A DNA stretch of 64,000 nt from an uncultured Collinsella sp. (GCA_902494555.1 CABUTR010000003.1:1-64000), one strand, 5' to 3'; positions 1 through 8,402 are shown, counted from the stretch's first letter. A program made the numbers and translations. The notes: generated from the letters alone by a model not told the origin.

Positions 1-81
1 CATACCGGGGGCTTTCTCTTGGGTTTACCCTTAACGCCCCCGGCGGTTCGCAAATCCTTTATCAAACGAAAGGACATGCAG

Positions 82-1395
82 ATGAGTTTGGGAAAGCTGA
101 CCGTCAACGGTCGCCAGGACGGCTTTTTGTGCGAGGGCAAACCGTTCTTCTGGTTTGCCGATACGTGCTGGAGCGCATTTACGAGCATTGCCGAGGATGA
201 CTGGGACTACTACCTGACCCGCCGTGCCGAGCAGGGCATGAATGTGCTGCAGATCAACACGCTGCCGCAGTGGGACCGCTGCTGCCCCGACCTGGGCATT
301 TGGCCCTATGCCAGCGAGGACGGCGTGCACTTTGATTGGTCCCGTCCCAACCAGGCATATTGGGACCGCGCCGCCGCCATGTGCCGTGCTGCCGTCGAGC
401 ACGGCATCCGTCCGGCGCTCGTGCTTATGTGGTGCAACTACGTGCCCGGTACCTGGGGTGCCAAGATCGCCGAGCGTTGCGGCGCCGAGGTTATGCCGCG
501 TGAGGAGGTCCGTGCCCACGTTGCCCGCGTCGTCGAGAACCTAGGCGAGTTCAACCCCGTCTACGTGGTGACGGGCGATACCGACTTTGCCGGCGACGAG
601 GCGATCGCCTATTACGAGGACGCGCTCGACGAGGTCGTCAAGCGCGCGCCCGAGGCGCTGCGCACCATGCATATCAACCGCGCCAATCGCACCATTCCGG
701 CGCAGTATCTGGACCGTCTGGACTTTTATATGTTCCAGCCCGGCCACAACTACGAGGGCCAGCCCGAGGCATGGCGTCTGCCGCAGGACTTTATCGCCAA
801 CTACCCTAAAAAGCCGATGGTCAACTCTGAGCCTTGTTACGAGCAGATGGGTGCGTCGCGCAATGTGTACTGGCGCTTCACCGCGCAGGATTGCCGCGCG
901 AGCGTATGGTCGTCGATTCTTGCCGGCGCCAGTGCCGGCGTAACTTACGGCGCACACGGCGTTTGGAACTGGCAGACATCGCGCAGCCAAGGCTCGGTGC
1001 TGGGCGAGGGCTTCGACATGCCGTTCCGCTGGCAAGAGTGCCTGCAGTTTGCGGGCGTGTGGGACTTTGGCGCGATTGAGCATGTGCTTGCCGGCCTGGG
1101 TGCCACGGCTGCCGACGACGCGCTTGCCGTGGTTCCGGCGCAGGAGCTCCTCGATGACGCGCGCGAGGCCATTCGTGTGGCGCGCGTTGGCGATCGCGTC
1201 GTCACGTACCTGCCGCGCACCACGGCGCTCAAGTTTAAGCTCGACGGCGCGCGCGGCTGGACGGCGACGGTCCTCGACATGGAGGACAAGCGCATCGCCA
1301 AGCTGCCCGTCCGCGATAACGGTGACGGCACCGTGCGCGTGGCTCAGCATCCCTTTGAGCACGACGCTCTGGTGATCCTGGCCCCCGGGCGCTAA
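82..1395 (+). CDS. DUF4038-type (apiosidase-like) glycoside hydrolase
   Basis: A 437-residue protein resembling the DUF4038 / putative-glycosidase family: an (alpha/beta)8-type domain over about residues 1-340 and a small beta-rich C-terminal domain (about 350-437). Candidate acidic residues lie in VVTGD (162-166) and NSEPCYE (248-254). No signal peptide is visible, so it is probably cytosolic. Two in-frame ATGs lie at 76 and 82; GAAAGGA at 68-74 is correctly spaced only for 82, so 82 is chosen. A remnant of a related family and a ROK sugar kinase follow on the same strand, which suggests a small glycan-use locus. The substrate cannot be read from sequence. Family assignment is from pattern recognition and moderately sure. 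Confidence 0.75.
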   Translation: MSLGKLTVNGRQDGFLCEGKPFFWFADTCWSAFTSIAEDDWDYYLTRRAEQGMNVLQINTLPQWDRCCPDLGIWPYASEDGVHFDWSRPNQAYWDRAAAMCRAAVEHGIRPALVLMWCNYVPGTWGAKIAERCGAEVMPREEVRAHVARVVENLGEFNPVYVVTGDTDFAGDEAIAYYEDALDEVVKRAPEALRTMHINRANRTIPAQYLDRLDFYMFQPGHNYEGQPEAWRLPQDFIANYPKKPMVNSEPCYEQMGASRNVYWRFTAQDCRASVWSSILAGASAGVTYGAHGVWNWQTSRSQGSVLGEGFDMPFRWQECLQFAGVWDFGAIEHVLAGLGATAADDALAVVPAQELLDDAREAIRVARVGDRVVTYLPRTTALKFKLDGARGWTATVLDMEDKRIAKLPVRDNGDGTVRVAQHPFEHDALVILAPGR

Positions 1396-1443
1396 CGGCT
1401 CTTCTCCGACATTTACAACCCAGTCCCTTTCATTAGGCTTCGA

Positions 1444-1493
1444 CGGAATGGTTCCTGCATGACGGCTTTAAGCTGCCAAGGGGAACCATTCCG
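1444..1493. repeat. 12-bp inverted repeat with 26-nt loop
   Basis: CGGAATGGTTCC at 1444-1455 is exactly complementary to GGAACCATTCCG at 1482-1493. No U-tract follows, so a terminator role is not clear. It lies 50 bp after the glycosidase stop and just ahead of another short repeat and a gene remnant. Confidence 0.7.
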
Positions 1494-1498
1494 CCACG

Positions 1499-1523
1499 CT
1501 CATTGGGGACGTACTTAAATGAG
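1499..1523. repeat. short dispersed repeat with GGGGACGT core
   Basis: CTCATT (1499-1504) and AATGAG (1518-1523) are inverted arms around GGGGACGTACTTA. The same unit recurs at 2884-2912 with longer arms. The core resembles the other GGGAC palindromes of this window. Confidence 0.7.
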
Positions 1524-1691
1524 TGGTCTCGTGAGTTTGAGGGCGAGTCGGGCGCTCGATACAAGGTGAGTGTCGTGGACACATGGGGCATGACGGAGGA
1601 GGAGCTTCCCGGAACCTTTGAGGGCAAGTTCCGCATCGATCTCCCAAGTAAGCACTATATGATGCTTCGCCTGACCAAATTAGAGGCGTAA
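1524..1691 (+). pseudogene. C-terminal remnant of a DUF5605-like glycosidase
   Basis: The open frame reads into YKVSVVDTWGMTEEELPGTF and ends in a stretch like LPSKHYMMLRLTKLEA, a pattern I recognise from the extreme C-terminus of DUF5605 / DUF4038-related glycosidases (IDTW...LPG...LP.KPYMALR). Everything upstream of this domain is missing and replaced by a short intergenic repeat, and no ribosome site precedes it. I read it as the tail of a deleted gene. Whether the 3' end is still translated from the repeat-derived ATG at 1503 is unknown. Confidence 0.55.
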
Positions 1692-1727
1692 AACAGAGAT
1701 AATCGGCACCGGGCGTGACTTGCTGCA

Positions 1728-1762
1728 CGACCATCGCAGGGGGGTAGCCCCTGTGATGGTCG
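1728..1762. repeat. 15-bp hairpin upstream of the ROK kinase
   Basis: CGACCATCGCAGGGG (1728-1742) pairs with CCCCTGTGATGGTCG (1748-1762) across a 5-nt loop, with one internal mismatch. No T-run follows. It lies 40 bp before the ROK gene and may terminate transcription from upstream or act as an untranslated leader hairpin. Confidence 0.55.
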
Positions 1763-1802
1763 CGGCGATGCGCGTCCGGGGCTACGCTTGTAAGGAGTGA
1801 AC

Positions 1803-2714
1803 ATGCAGGAGTTTTTTGGAATCGATGTGGGCGGTACGGCCGTTAAATGGGCTGTGCTGGGCGAGGACTTTTCCATCCGCGAGCGCGGAAGCCTGCCGAC
1901 GGGCTTTACCACGGCTGAGGAGACGGTCGCGGCGCTGATCTCGCTCGTCGAGCCGTATCGCGAGCGCGTGAGCGCCGTGGGCGTGAGTGCGCCCGGCGGC
2001 ATCTACGAGGGAGATGTCACAGGAACGATCAATCGCGGTGGTGCGCTCACGTTTATGGATGGCTGTCCGCTCGGAAAGCTCATGCGCGAGGCACTGGGGG
2101 TGCCGATTGCCGTCAATAACGACGGTAAGTGCTGTGCACTCGGTGAGTATGCGGCTGGCGCTCTGCGCGGGACGCGTTTTGGCGTGGTGCTCGCTATCGG
2201 CACGGGCATCGGCGGCGGTATCGTCATCGACGGCAAGGTCCTGCGCGGCGCGCACTGCTTTGCAGGCGAGTTCAGCTTCTTGCGCAACGATGTCACGACT
2301 GCCGCGAACATGGGAAACTCCTTTGCCGATTCGGGCGGTTGGCGTGCGCTCCGCGATGCTGCCGTTGCCGAGAAGGGCTTGCCTGCGGGTTCTCCGGTGG
2401 ACGGCCGCCGCGTCTTTGAGTGGATCGCGAGTGGTGACATGGCGGCGCAGCGCGCACTCGACCGCTACGCTCGCGCCTTTGACGGACAGCTCATCAACCT
2501 GCAGGCCGTGCTCGACCCCGAGGTCTTTGTGATCGCAGGCGGCATCTCGTGCCATCCCGAGCTCGTTGATGCCCTGCGTGCGCAGATGCCGCTGGCCCTC
2601 GCGAGTTACGAAGGGACCCTTGCCGGCATTCCTGTGCCGCAGATAAAGGCGGCCGAGCTCGGCAACGACGCCAACCTTTACGGTGCCGTCCAGGAGGCCA
2701 TACGCCTGGTGTAG
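1803..2714 (+). CDS. ROK-family sugar kinase
   Basis: A 303-residue protein with the ROK/actin-like ATPase fold. The phosphate-1 motif GIDVGGTAVKW is at residues 6-16, VNNDGKCCALGE is the sugar/catalytic region, and IGTGIGGGIVIDGKV is the phosphate-2 loop. Such proteins phosphorylate glucose or a related hexose or amino sugar with ATP. The usual zinc-binding CxCGxxGC cluster after the GE motif is absent: after HCFAGEFSF the sequence continues without paired cysteines. This is an atypical branch, so glucokinase activity should not be assumed. AAGGAG at 1792-1797 selects ATG 1803 over the upstream GTG 1797. Confidence 0.85.
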   Translation: MQEFFGIDVGGTAVKWAVLGEDFSIRERGSLPTGFTTAEETVAALISLVEPYRERVSAVGVSAPGGIYEGDVTGTINRGGALTFMDGCPLGKLMREALGVPIAVNNDGKCCALGEYAAGALRGTRFGVVLAIGTGIGGGIVIDGKVLRGAHCFAGEFSFLRNDVTTAANMGNSFADSGGWRALRDAAVAEKGLPAGSPVDGRRVFEWIASGDMAAQRALDRYARAFDGQLINLQAVLDPEVFVIAGGISCHPELVDALRAQMPLALASYEGTLAGIPVPQIKAAELGNDANLYGAVQEAIRLV

Positions 2715-2728
2715 CGCATTGGACATAA

Positions 2729-2778
2729 TCATTGGGGACGTTCTTGTTTGACTAGTCGTTTAAGAACGTCCCCAATGA
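2729..2778. repeat. palindrome family A, 17-bp perfect arms
   Basis: TCATTGGGGACGTTCTT (2729-2745) is exactly complementary to 2762-2778. The loop contains GACTAGTC, itself a palindrome. It lies 15 bp after the ROK stop. A shorter copy is at 10830-10873 and a one-sided copy at 39619-39660. Confidence 0.85.
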
Positions 2779-2791
2779 CTATCCACAGAAT

Positions 2792-2855
2792 GAGAGTGGA
2801 TAATCTCCCGTTTTTGGCCTGCATGCGGGCTCAAAGTGGGAGATTATGCACTCTC
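2792..2855. repeat. palindrome family B (GTGGATAATCTCCC)
   Basis: Arms 2792-2809 and 2838-2855 are 18 bp, complementary except one position, with a 28-nt loop beginning GTTTTTGG. A second copy with perfect arms is at 10889-10952, and in both places family A lies 14-16 bp upstream, so A and B travel as a pair. From 2913 to 3094 I see no gene and no convincing promoter. Confidence 0.85.
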
Positions 2856-2883
2856 GTCATCTGATTGGCACTTGCGGCACTTG

Positions 2884-2912
2884 CACTCATTGGGGACGTA
2901 CTTAAATGAGTG
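2884..2912. repeat. second copy of the GGGGACGTACTTAA repeat
   Basis: CACTCATT (2884-2891) and AATGAGTG (2905-2912) are perfect 8-bp arms around the core also found at 1499-1523. It is followed by TTGGGGACACTC, a further partial repeat of the same kind. Confidence 0.7.
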
Positions 2913-3094
2913 GCAGTTGGGGACACTCTTTGTCGAGCTAGAGACCGCGCGCCCCTTCTGGGTCATGCGGCTCAAAATCGCGGCGTCATGCGGACGGCTG
3001 GGGTCGAATTTACAGTATTTCGAGCTCGGCTTCGATATTGAGATTGGTTCTTTATTAAAATGGTGTTCCGGACAACAAGCGGGTGGGGGTTACC

Positions 3095-4639
3095 ATGAGG
3101 GACCTGGGAGACACAACCGCATATTTGCGCCGGGGCATGCGGGAGATTCTGTGCCTAGCGCTGTTCTTCTTCACGTTTTTGGCGTGCGAGTATCTCTTTG
3201 ATGCGCGCATGGTCGAGTTCGTGCCATCGAGTGAGGTCGTCATCTACGAGAGCATCGTTGTCGGCGCGAGCGTGATTGGCTTTTTCGTGCGCCCATTTCT
3301 GTACTATCGCTGTCCCCAGACGATCGATGCGACGAGCGATATTACGGGCGTGCTGTTGGTATCGGCGTTGCTGCTGATGATTATGGCAGTGCGGTTTGAG
3401 GTAGTAATTGCCGGCGGCCTGGTGGCGTGCTGCGCCCTGGGCTATTGCGGATCGACCGCCCATGCCAATCTTGCGCGGCGTTTTGCGCAGACGCCCTGCC
3501 TGGCGCGCGCCGTGGCGGTTTCCTATGCTGTGGGCATTTTGGTGCAGGTGCTCAACCATATGGTGATGCCTGCGGGCATTCCCCAGCAGTCTGTTCTCAT
3601 TGCCTGTGCGATTGCGCTGGTGGGGCTGCTTCACGGTGTCCGCCGCGCTAAATTGCGTGATGAGCCTGCGCCCGAGTTCGAGGTCGAGATTGCCGAGCTA
3701 TCGGTCGATGCGTCGGAGCGTGGCGCCAGGTGGCACGATGACCCCGAGGCAAAGGCGGCCTTTCAGGGTGCCGTGGTGCGTCTGACGGTGGCGACTGCTT
3801 GCCTCACCGGCGTGTTCGCGGCCCTCAATGCCGGCCTTACGACCTCGCATGCCGCTGGCGCTATCGACCTGGGCGACTGGCCGCGCTTGCTGCTGGTTGT
3901 GAGCGCCCTTGCCGCCGGCGTCCTGTATGACCTGCGTGGGCGTTCGTATATGAATATCATCATGACGTGCGCCGCCATGCTGTCCACGCTCTCGTTCTTT
4001 GTGCTTATCACCGATGGCAACGGTGGCAACACGCTTGCCGCCACGATTATCTTTTACCTTGGCACGGGCTTTTTCGTGGTGTTCTTCACCACGAAGTTCG
4101 CCGCGATTTCGATGTATGCCCGCTGGGCGTATCTGTGGCCGTGCATGGGCCGTGTTATCAACAACGTTTGCTCGATGCTCGTGACGGCTCCGGCGGTGGC
4201 GATTATCTCGAGTCAAAACGTGCTGGCGGCAGTGAGCGTCGTGCTCGTGCTGTTTGTCGGCATCGCGATTTCGCTGTTGGGACAGTTTGGACAAGACGGT
4301 GAGGGCGAGGCGACGCGCGGCGGGCTGGCGCTTGCCACCGACGATCTTGGCGTGAGCTGTGAGCCCGGCCAGGCCGACACGGTGCCCCTGGAGGCGCCGG
4401 AGCTTTCGTTTGACGATCGGCTCGATGGCTTCGTTGCTGCCTTTGGGCTCACCAAGCGCGAGCGCGATGTTCTGGAGGCGCTGGTCGTTTCGGACGACAG
4501 CGTGCAGGACGTGGCGGCGGCACTCTTCCTTTCGCGCTCCACACTCTATCGCCACATCGCTTCGATCAACAAAAAGACCGGTGCCTCCTCGCGCGTAGCC
4601 CTCATCAACTTCTTCTGGTCCTGGACACCCCAAGACTAG
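3095..4639 (+). CDS. LuxR-type regulator with multi-pass membrane N-terminus
   Basis: A 514-residue protein. About residues 10-400 hold roughly 12 hydrophobic segments arranged like a major-facilitator transporter. The last 65 residues are a LuxR/GerE helix-turn-helix (LTKRERDVLEAL, then VAAALFLSRSTLYRHIASI). This architecture is an expanded regulator class in Coriobacteriia (Eggerthella, Collinsella); the membrane part presumably senses a small molecule and the HTH binds DNA from the membrane. An acidic linker of about 50 residues joins the two parts. ATG 3095 is taken rather than GTG 3083 because a G-rich ribosome site lies just before it. Its target is unknown; the adjacent secreted-protein genes are candidates. 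Confidence 0.85.
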   Translation: MRDLGDTTAYLRRGMREILCLALFFFTFLACEYLFDARMVEFVPSSEVVIYESIVVGASVIGFFVRPFLYYRCPQTIDATSDITGVLLVSALLLMIMAVRFEVVIAGGLVACCALGYCGSTAHANLARRFAQTPCLARAVAVSYAVGILVQVLNHMVMPAGIPQQSVLIACAIALVGLLHGVRRAKLRDEPAPEFEVEIAELSVDASERGARWHDDPEAKAAFQGAVVRLTVATACLTGVFAALNAGLTTSHAAGAIDLGDWPRLLLVVSALAAGVLYDLRGRSYMNIIMTCAAMLSTLSFFVLITDGNGGNTLAATIIFYLGTGFFVVFFTTKFAAISMYARWAYLWPCMGRVINNVCSMLVTAPAVAIISSQNVLAAVSVVLVLFVGIAISLLGQFGQDGEGEATRGGLALATDDLGVSCEPGQADTVPLEAPELSFDDRLDGFVAAFGLTKRERDVLEALVVSDDSVQDVAAALFLSRSTLYRHIASINKKTGASSRVALINFFWSWTPQD

Positions 4640-4641
4640 CT

Positions 4642-4684
4642 AACCACCACAAAGGTGACAGGCACCTTTGTGGTGGTTTTTTAC
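4642..4684 (+). terminator. family C palindrome acting as terminator
   Basis: AACCACCACAAAGGTG (4642-4657) pairs perfectly with CACCTTTGTGGTGGTT (4663-4678) around ACAGG, followed by a run of T. It starts 2 bp after the LuxR stop. Other copies of this palindrome are at 8361, 42293 (half), 43379 and 44180. Confidence 0.85.
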
Positions 4685-4785
4685 CTGCAAAAATATGAAT
4701 ATGAGACATTTGTCACCTGCCGTTTTGGTGCTCAAAGGCATATGAACGTGATGCTGAGCAGAGCAGAACGGAGGGGGGTGCACCT

Positions 4786-5235
4786 ATGGCGTCTCGGGAT
4801 TGCGCGTCTAATAAAATTGCGGGCGCGCTTATCGCCGTGGTGGTCTTTGCCGCGGCGGTGACACTCTTGCGAGTTTACGTTGCCGGCGACCATGGCGCTC
4901 AGGGAAAGACTGCCGCGCAAGTGTCGCTCAACGATTGCGCTGCCGTTCCGGTGGCGGTCAAGCTTATCGAGGACGGGGAGGCGCGGACGGTCTATGAGAC
5001 CGACGATGCCGAACTGGTCGCATCGACTTTTGCTGTGCTCGATGGCTGCACCGTGGGGGATGCGGTGGATGAGCGGACGAGCGATGCCGGCCGAACGCTC
5101 GTCTTTGTCTATACGGATGGCTCGGAGCAATCGGTGGAACTTGAGGGCAAAAACATCGTGCTCGATAAGACGGCGTACCGACTTAACGGTGCCGATGAGT
5201 TATGGCGGCAGCTTGCCGCGATCAAAAACAGCTAA
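4786..5235 (+). CDS. small membrane-anchored exported protein, unknown function
   Basis: A 149-residue protein with one N-terminal hydrophobic segment (about residues 11-30, GALIAVVVFAAAVTLL) after a short positive start, consistent with an uncleaved anchor or signal peptide. The rest (about 45-149) is polar, acidic and probably folded outside the cell. No family recognised. GGAGGGGGG upstream supports ATG 4786. It is followed after 20 bp by the zinc-ribbon protein and then two lipoproteins on the same strand, so these four may form one cell-envelope operon. Confidence 0.7.
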   Translation: MASRDCASNKIAGALIAVVVFAAAVTLLRVYVAGDHGAQGKTAAQVSLNDCAAVPVAVKLIEDGEARTVYETDDAELVASTFAVLDGCTVGDAVDERTSDAGRTLVFVYTDGSEQSVELEGKNIVLDKTAYRLNGADELWRQLAAIKNS

Positions 5236-5255
5236 CGAAATTAGGGATGTACGGG

Positions 5256-6818
5256 ATGAGTGACTTGAGATTCTGCCCAGCGTGTGGGGCGCAGCTGCCT
5301 CGGGTCGCCGGCGTGCCGGTGCGATTTTGCCCGGGGTGCGGCGTCCGACTTGAGGGCGTTGTGGGCTACTCGGGCGCCGTGGGGGCTACAGATGGGGCGA
5401 CTGCCGATGACGATGCGGACGAAGGCGGCGACCCGAGTGTGGACGCGCCGGCCGATGCGCCGGTGGAGACTGCCGGCGTCGCGTCGTCGTCTCGTGACGC
5501 GGCCACGACGGATATGCCTCACATCGGTGACCTTGAGCTTCATGCCGCACGCGATACCTCCGGCGGCCAGGCACTCGCGCAGGTGGCGCTGCCGCGGGGC
5601 TGGCATATCGAAGAGGCGCATCTTGAGCGCAGCGGCAGTTTCGACTGCCCGATTTCGGTTGGCGTGACGGCGGCGGGTCCGATGGGTGAGCGGATTGTGT
5701 ACCGCTCCGAGCTCTGCTACGTGGATGCGGGCGCCGTTGCCAAGCGTATCCCCACGCAAACCGAACGCAAGGTGTTTGTGCACGTGGAGGCAGCTTGCGA
5801 CGAGCTGGCTCAGGCCTGTGCGGCACGGCTGGGCGCGCGGGCAGAGGTTGTTGCCGAGCAACCGTACCCATCGAGCGCGGCGGTCGATATCGAGCGCGAG
5901 CGTGCCCGCGTAAAGCGCGAGGCGGCAAACGACTTTGCGATCCAGGGCTTTTCGATGGAGCCGAGTGATGTGGTCTATGAGTGCCGCATGCGTCGATATC
6001 GGCTCACGGGCGCTCCGGTGCCCACCGAGCTCGCGGTGGCGGCCAAAGTCGAGGGCTATATGTTTTCAATCGGCGGCGTCGCGGGTTCTATGGGCAAAGG
6101 TGTTGCCGTTGGGGCCGAGGCGCTGCTGGGCGCGGGCCTTTCGAGTGGACTGATCGGCGGTGTTTTGGGCAAGCGCTTGCGCGAGCGCCAGGCGGCGGCA
6201 GCGGCGGGACGGGGCGTCGCGCAAGAACAGCCCACGGGTCGAGGCGGTTGCCCGGACGGAGCGTCGTTCGAGCTGGGCGCGGCCGACCTGCTGCAGTGGC
6301 GTATCAGGGACAGCTTCTGTTTGGCTGCGCCAGAAGGTCGCCTGGACGAGGCGGCCTCCACGGCGCTTGCATCAATGGCGTCGACTCTGCGGCTCAATCC
6401 GGCGATTGCACGCGAAGCGTCAGCTCAAAAGCAACAGATGGTGCTTGAGCAGCGCCAACGCACGCAGATGAACATTGCCCAGCAGCAACAGCAGTTTGCA
6501 GCCTGGCAACAGATGCATGCCTCGCAACAGGCGGCGTTCGACAGCTACCAGCAGGCGTGGTTCGATCGCAGCGACCGTCAGCACGCCGCGAATATGGCTG
6601 CCAGCGCCGCCAATTTTTCCAGCGCGGGCGTGGGGACGGGCGCCGCCTCGTATTCCGATGCCATTCGCGGGGTCAACCATTACACCAGACCCGACGGCAC
6701 CGATGTCGAGGTCTCGGTGATGGCCGACCGGGCCTGGGTCAACGGTTCGGGCGATGTGATCGGTACACGCGATGGTTTTGAACCCGGTTTTGGCTGGACG
6801 GAACTGCCTCGTCAGTAG
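5256..6818 (+). CDS. zinc-ribbon protein with Q-rich C-terminal half, unknown function
   Basis: A 520-residue protein. A zinc ribbon starts it: CPACG (C7, C10) and CPGCG (C25, C28). Then come an acidic, alanine-rich linker (about 40-95), a globular region (about 105-250), a glycine-rich weakly hydrophobic patch (about 265-310) and a Gln/Ala-rich helical segment (about 390-440, with QQQQQ). The C-terminus (about 460-520) looks like a small beta domain. Zinc-ribbon plus low-complexity proteins are common in Coriobacteriia but I know no function. The frame is open from further upstream; MSDLRFCPACG at 5256 is the natural start because the ribbon follows at once. The ribosome site is weak. Confidence 0.7.
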   Translation: MSDLRFCPACGAQLPRVAGVPVRFCPGCGVRLEGVVGYSGAVGATDGATADDDADEGGDPSVDAPADAPVETAGVASSSRDAATTDMPHIGDLELHAARDTSGGQALAQVALPRGWHIEEAHLERSGSFDCPISVGVTAAGPMGERIVYRSELCYVDAGAVAKRIPTQTERKVFVHVEAACDELAQACAARLGARAEVVAEQPYPSSAAVDIERERARVKREAANDFAIQGFSMEPSDVVYECRMRRYRLTGAPVPTELAVAAKVEGYMFSIGGVAGSMGKGVAVGAEALLGAGLSSGLIGGVLGKRLRERQAAAAAGRGVAQEQPTGRGGCPDGASFELGAADLLQWRIRDSFCLAAPEGRLDEAASTALASMASTLRLNPAIAREASAQKQQMVLEQRQRTQMNIAQQQQQFAAWQQMHASQQAAFDSYQQAWFDRSDRQHAANMAASAANFSSAGVGTGAASYSDAIRGVNHYTRPDGTDVEVSVMADRAWVNGSGDVIGTRDGFEPGFGWTELPRQ

Positions 6819-6891
6819 CGTGGGGTGGCTTATGTGTGAATCGATGCCGGGTGTGTTTCTCGGCATTGTGCTAAAGAACGGGAAAGGAACA

Positions 6892-7632
6892 ATGATGAGG
6901 GAGACGGTACTTTCGCGCACGGCATTTGTCGCGGCGGCGGGAACGGCGCTGCTGACGCTTGTGGGGTGCGGCGGACAGCGGACGCAGGATGCGACGGGTT
7001 TTAACGACGACCGCCCGGTAAAGGACAAGATGGACGCGGGTGCGACGTCGGGCGATTCCGGCGATGCGGACAGCGGCTCGGCGGATGCGTTCGATACGTG
7101 GTCGGATGATTGCTGGGATGCGCACCGCAACATCAGCATCGCGGCGCTCCTCGAGCTTAAGGGCTGGCAGTTGCAGGAGTTTGCCTCGCAGCAGGGCTAT
7201 ACCTGGCAAGACGCGCTCGAGATGTACGAGGACGAGGCGGGACACGTGCTCAGCGTCTGCAATATCAGCAAGGACGGCGCGACCGAATGGCTCGGCGAGG
7301 ATGAAATCGGAAAGCTCGACAAGGGCGGCACCGGAAGCACTGTGATGTTCACGCTGCAACTTTCGGGCTATTCGAGCTGCGAGGATGTTATCGCGGGCTT
7401 TTCCGTGCCGGTCGAGGACCGGGCGCAGATTACTTCGGGCTCATGGATCGCGTGCGTATACGGTTCCAACATGGCGCGGCACGTTGCCATGGCGAGCCCG
7501 ATGGAAAACGGTGACTACCGCTTGGATCTCATTACCGAGGAGGCTATCAAGACCGGTAGGTTTACCCAGGGCGGCGGTGCTCCGACGATAGACGAATTTT
7601 GGCAGGAAAAGACTGGACGCGCGCTCGGCTAG
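6892..7632 (+). CDS. lipoprotein, unknown function (paralog of next gene)
   Basis: A 246-residue protein with a type II signal peptide: TAFVAAAGTALLTLVGCGG, with lipobox LVGC and the lipidated Cys at residue 26. The mature part begins with an acidic Ser/Gly/Asp linker, then a domain containing LLELKGWQLQEFASQQGYTW, and ends PTIDEFWQEKTGR. The following gene shows the same layout (signal, linker, LLKHQNYEW, DIDELWSRL), so the two look like diverged tandem duplicates. AAAGGA at 6883-6888 supports ATG 6892 or 6895. No known family recognised. Confidence 0.75.
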   Translation: MMRETVLSRTAFVAAAGTALLTLVGCGGQRTQDATGFNDDRPVKDKMDAGATSGDSGDADSGSADAFDTWSDDCWDAHRNISIAALLELKGWQLQEFASQQGYTWQDALEMYEDEAGHVLSVCNISKDGATEWLGEDEIGKLDKGGTGSTVMFTLQLSGYSSCEDVIAGFSVPVEDRAQITSGSWIACVYGSNMARHVAMASPMENGDYRLDLITEEAIKTGRFTQGGGAPTIDEFWQEKTGRALG

Positions 7633-7667
7633 GTGCGACGTGGCCAATACCATAGCGAGGAACGAAC

Positions 7668-8354
7668 ATGATGAATGAAGTGACGATGAACCGTGCGGCC
7701 TTTGTGGCAGGCGCGGGTGCGCTGGCTTGTGCGCTGGCTGGCTGCTCGGGCGGATTGGGCGGCGCGGGCGGTGCCAAGAAGGCGACCACGGCGGACGCCG
7801 CCTGTGTAGACGACAATGCCAACGTGACGGTCTATGCTGCGATCAACTTGGATGGCGCCGACCTGGTGCGCCTGCTCAAGCATCAAAACTATGAGTGGCA
7901 AGGCGAGAGCGTGGGCTACGGTGCCGCCGATGATGCGGGACTTTTCGCTTTTACCTTTTCTAAGATTTCGGATGACGTGGACGAACTTGCGAACAGTGCG
8001 ATACCGCTTTCGGAGTCCGAGTACGAGGAACTTGAGCCGGGCGGCGGAGACGATAGCGTGGCGATTTTGCTCTCGGTGGGCGGCTATACGACGGGCGATC
8101 GTGCGCTTACCGGCGCAATCGGCGATGCGGCGATAGTGCAGGAGAAGTGCACAATCGACGATTCCGTGTATTGGCTGGTCAAGGCGCTCGACGGCAGCCG
8201 TTACGTGATTTCGGCCTACGACACCGAAGATGATGGCGACAGCGCGCATGACATCTATATCTATAGTGAGTCTTTTATTCACACCGGTTATCTGAGCGGC
8301 GGCGACCAAATCGATATTGACGAACTCTGGAGCCGCCTGACCAATGCCTCGTAG
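7668..8354 (+). CDS. lipoprotein, unknown function (paralog of preceding gene)
   Basis: A 228-residue protein with a lipoprotein signal: AAFVAGAGALACALAGCSGG, lipobox ALAGC. The mature protein has AINLDGADLVRLLKHQNYEW near residue 60 and ends with a QIDIDELWSRL segment like the upstream lipoprotein's PTIDEFWQEKT. It starts 35 bp after its neighbour with a GCGAGG ribosome site, so both are likely co-transcribed; a family C palindrome with T-run closes the unit 6 bp after the stop. Function unknown; surface-exposed by inference. Confidence 0.75.
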   Translation: MMNEVTMNRAAFVAGAGALACALAGCSGGLGGAGGAKKATTADAACVDDNANVTVYAAINLDGADLVRLLKHQNYEWQGESVGYGAADDAGLFAFTFSKISDDVDELANSAIPLSESEYEELEPGGGDDSVAILLSVGGYTTGDRALTGAIGDAAIVQEKCTIDDSVYWLVKALDGSRYVISAYDTEDDGDSAHDIYIYSESFIHTGYLSGGDQIDIDELWSRLTNAS

Positions 8355-8360
8355 CGCACC

Positions 8361-8402
8361 AAAACCACCACAAAGGGGACAGGCACCTTTGTGGTGGTTT
8401 TG
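8361..8402 (+). terminator. family C palindrome/terminator
   Basis: Perfect 16-bp arms 8361-8376 and 8386-8401 (AAAACCACCACAAAGG and complement) flank GGACAGGCA. The hairpin with its TTTT end sits 6 bp after the lipoprotein stop and should terminate in either direction. Confidence 0.85.

Noticed and set aside
1499..2912. CRISPR-like direct repeats
   Set aside because: The repeats are palindromic, few and not regularly spaced; no cas gene or spacer array is present anywhere in the window.
4655..4861. 68-codon frame beginning in the family C palindrome
   Set aside because: Starts inside a terminator hairpin and overlaps the well-supported gene at 4786.
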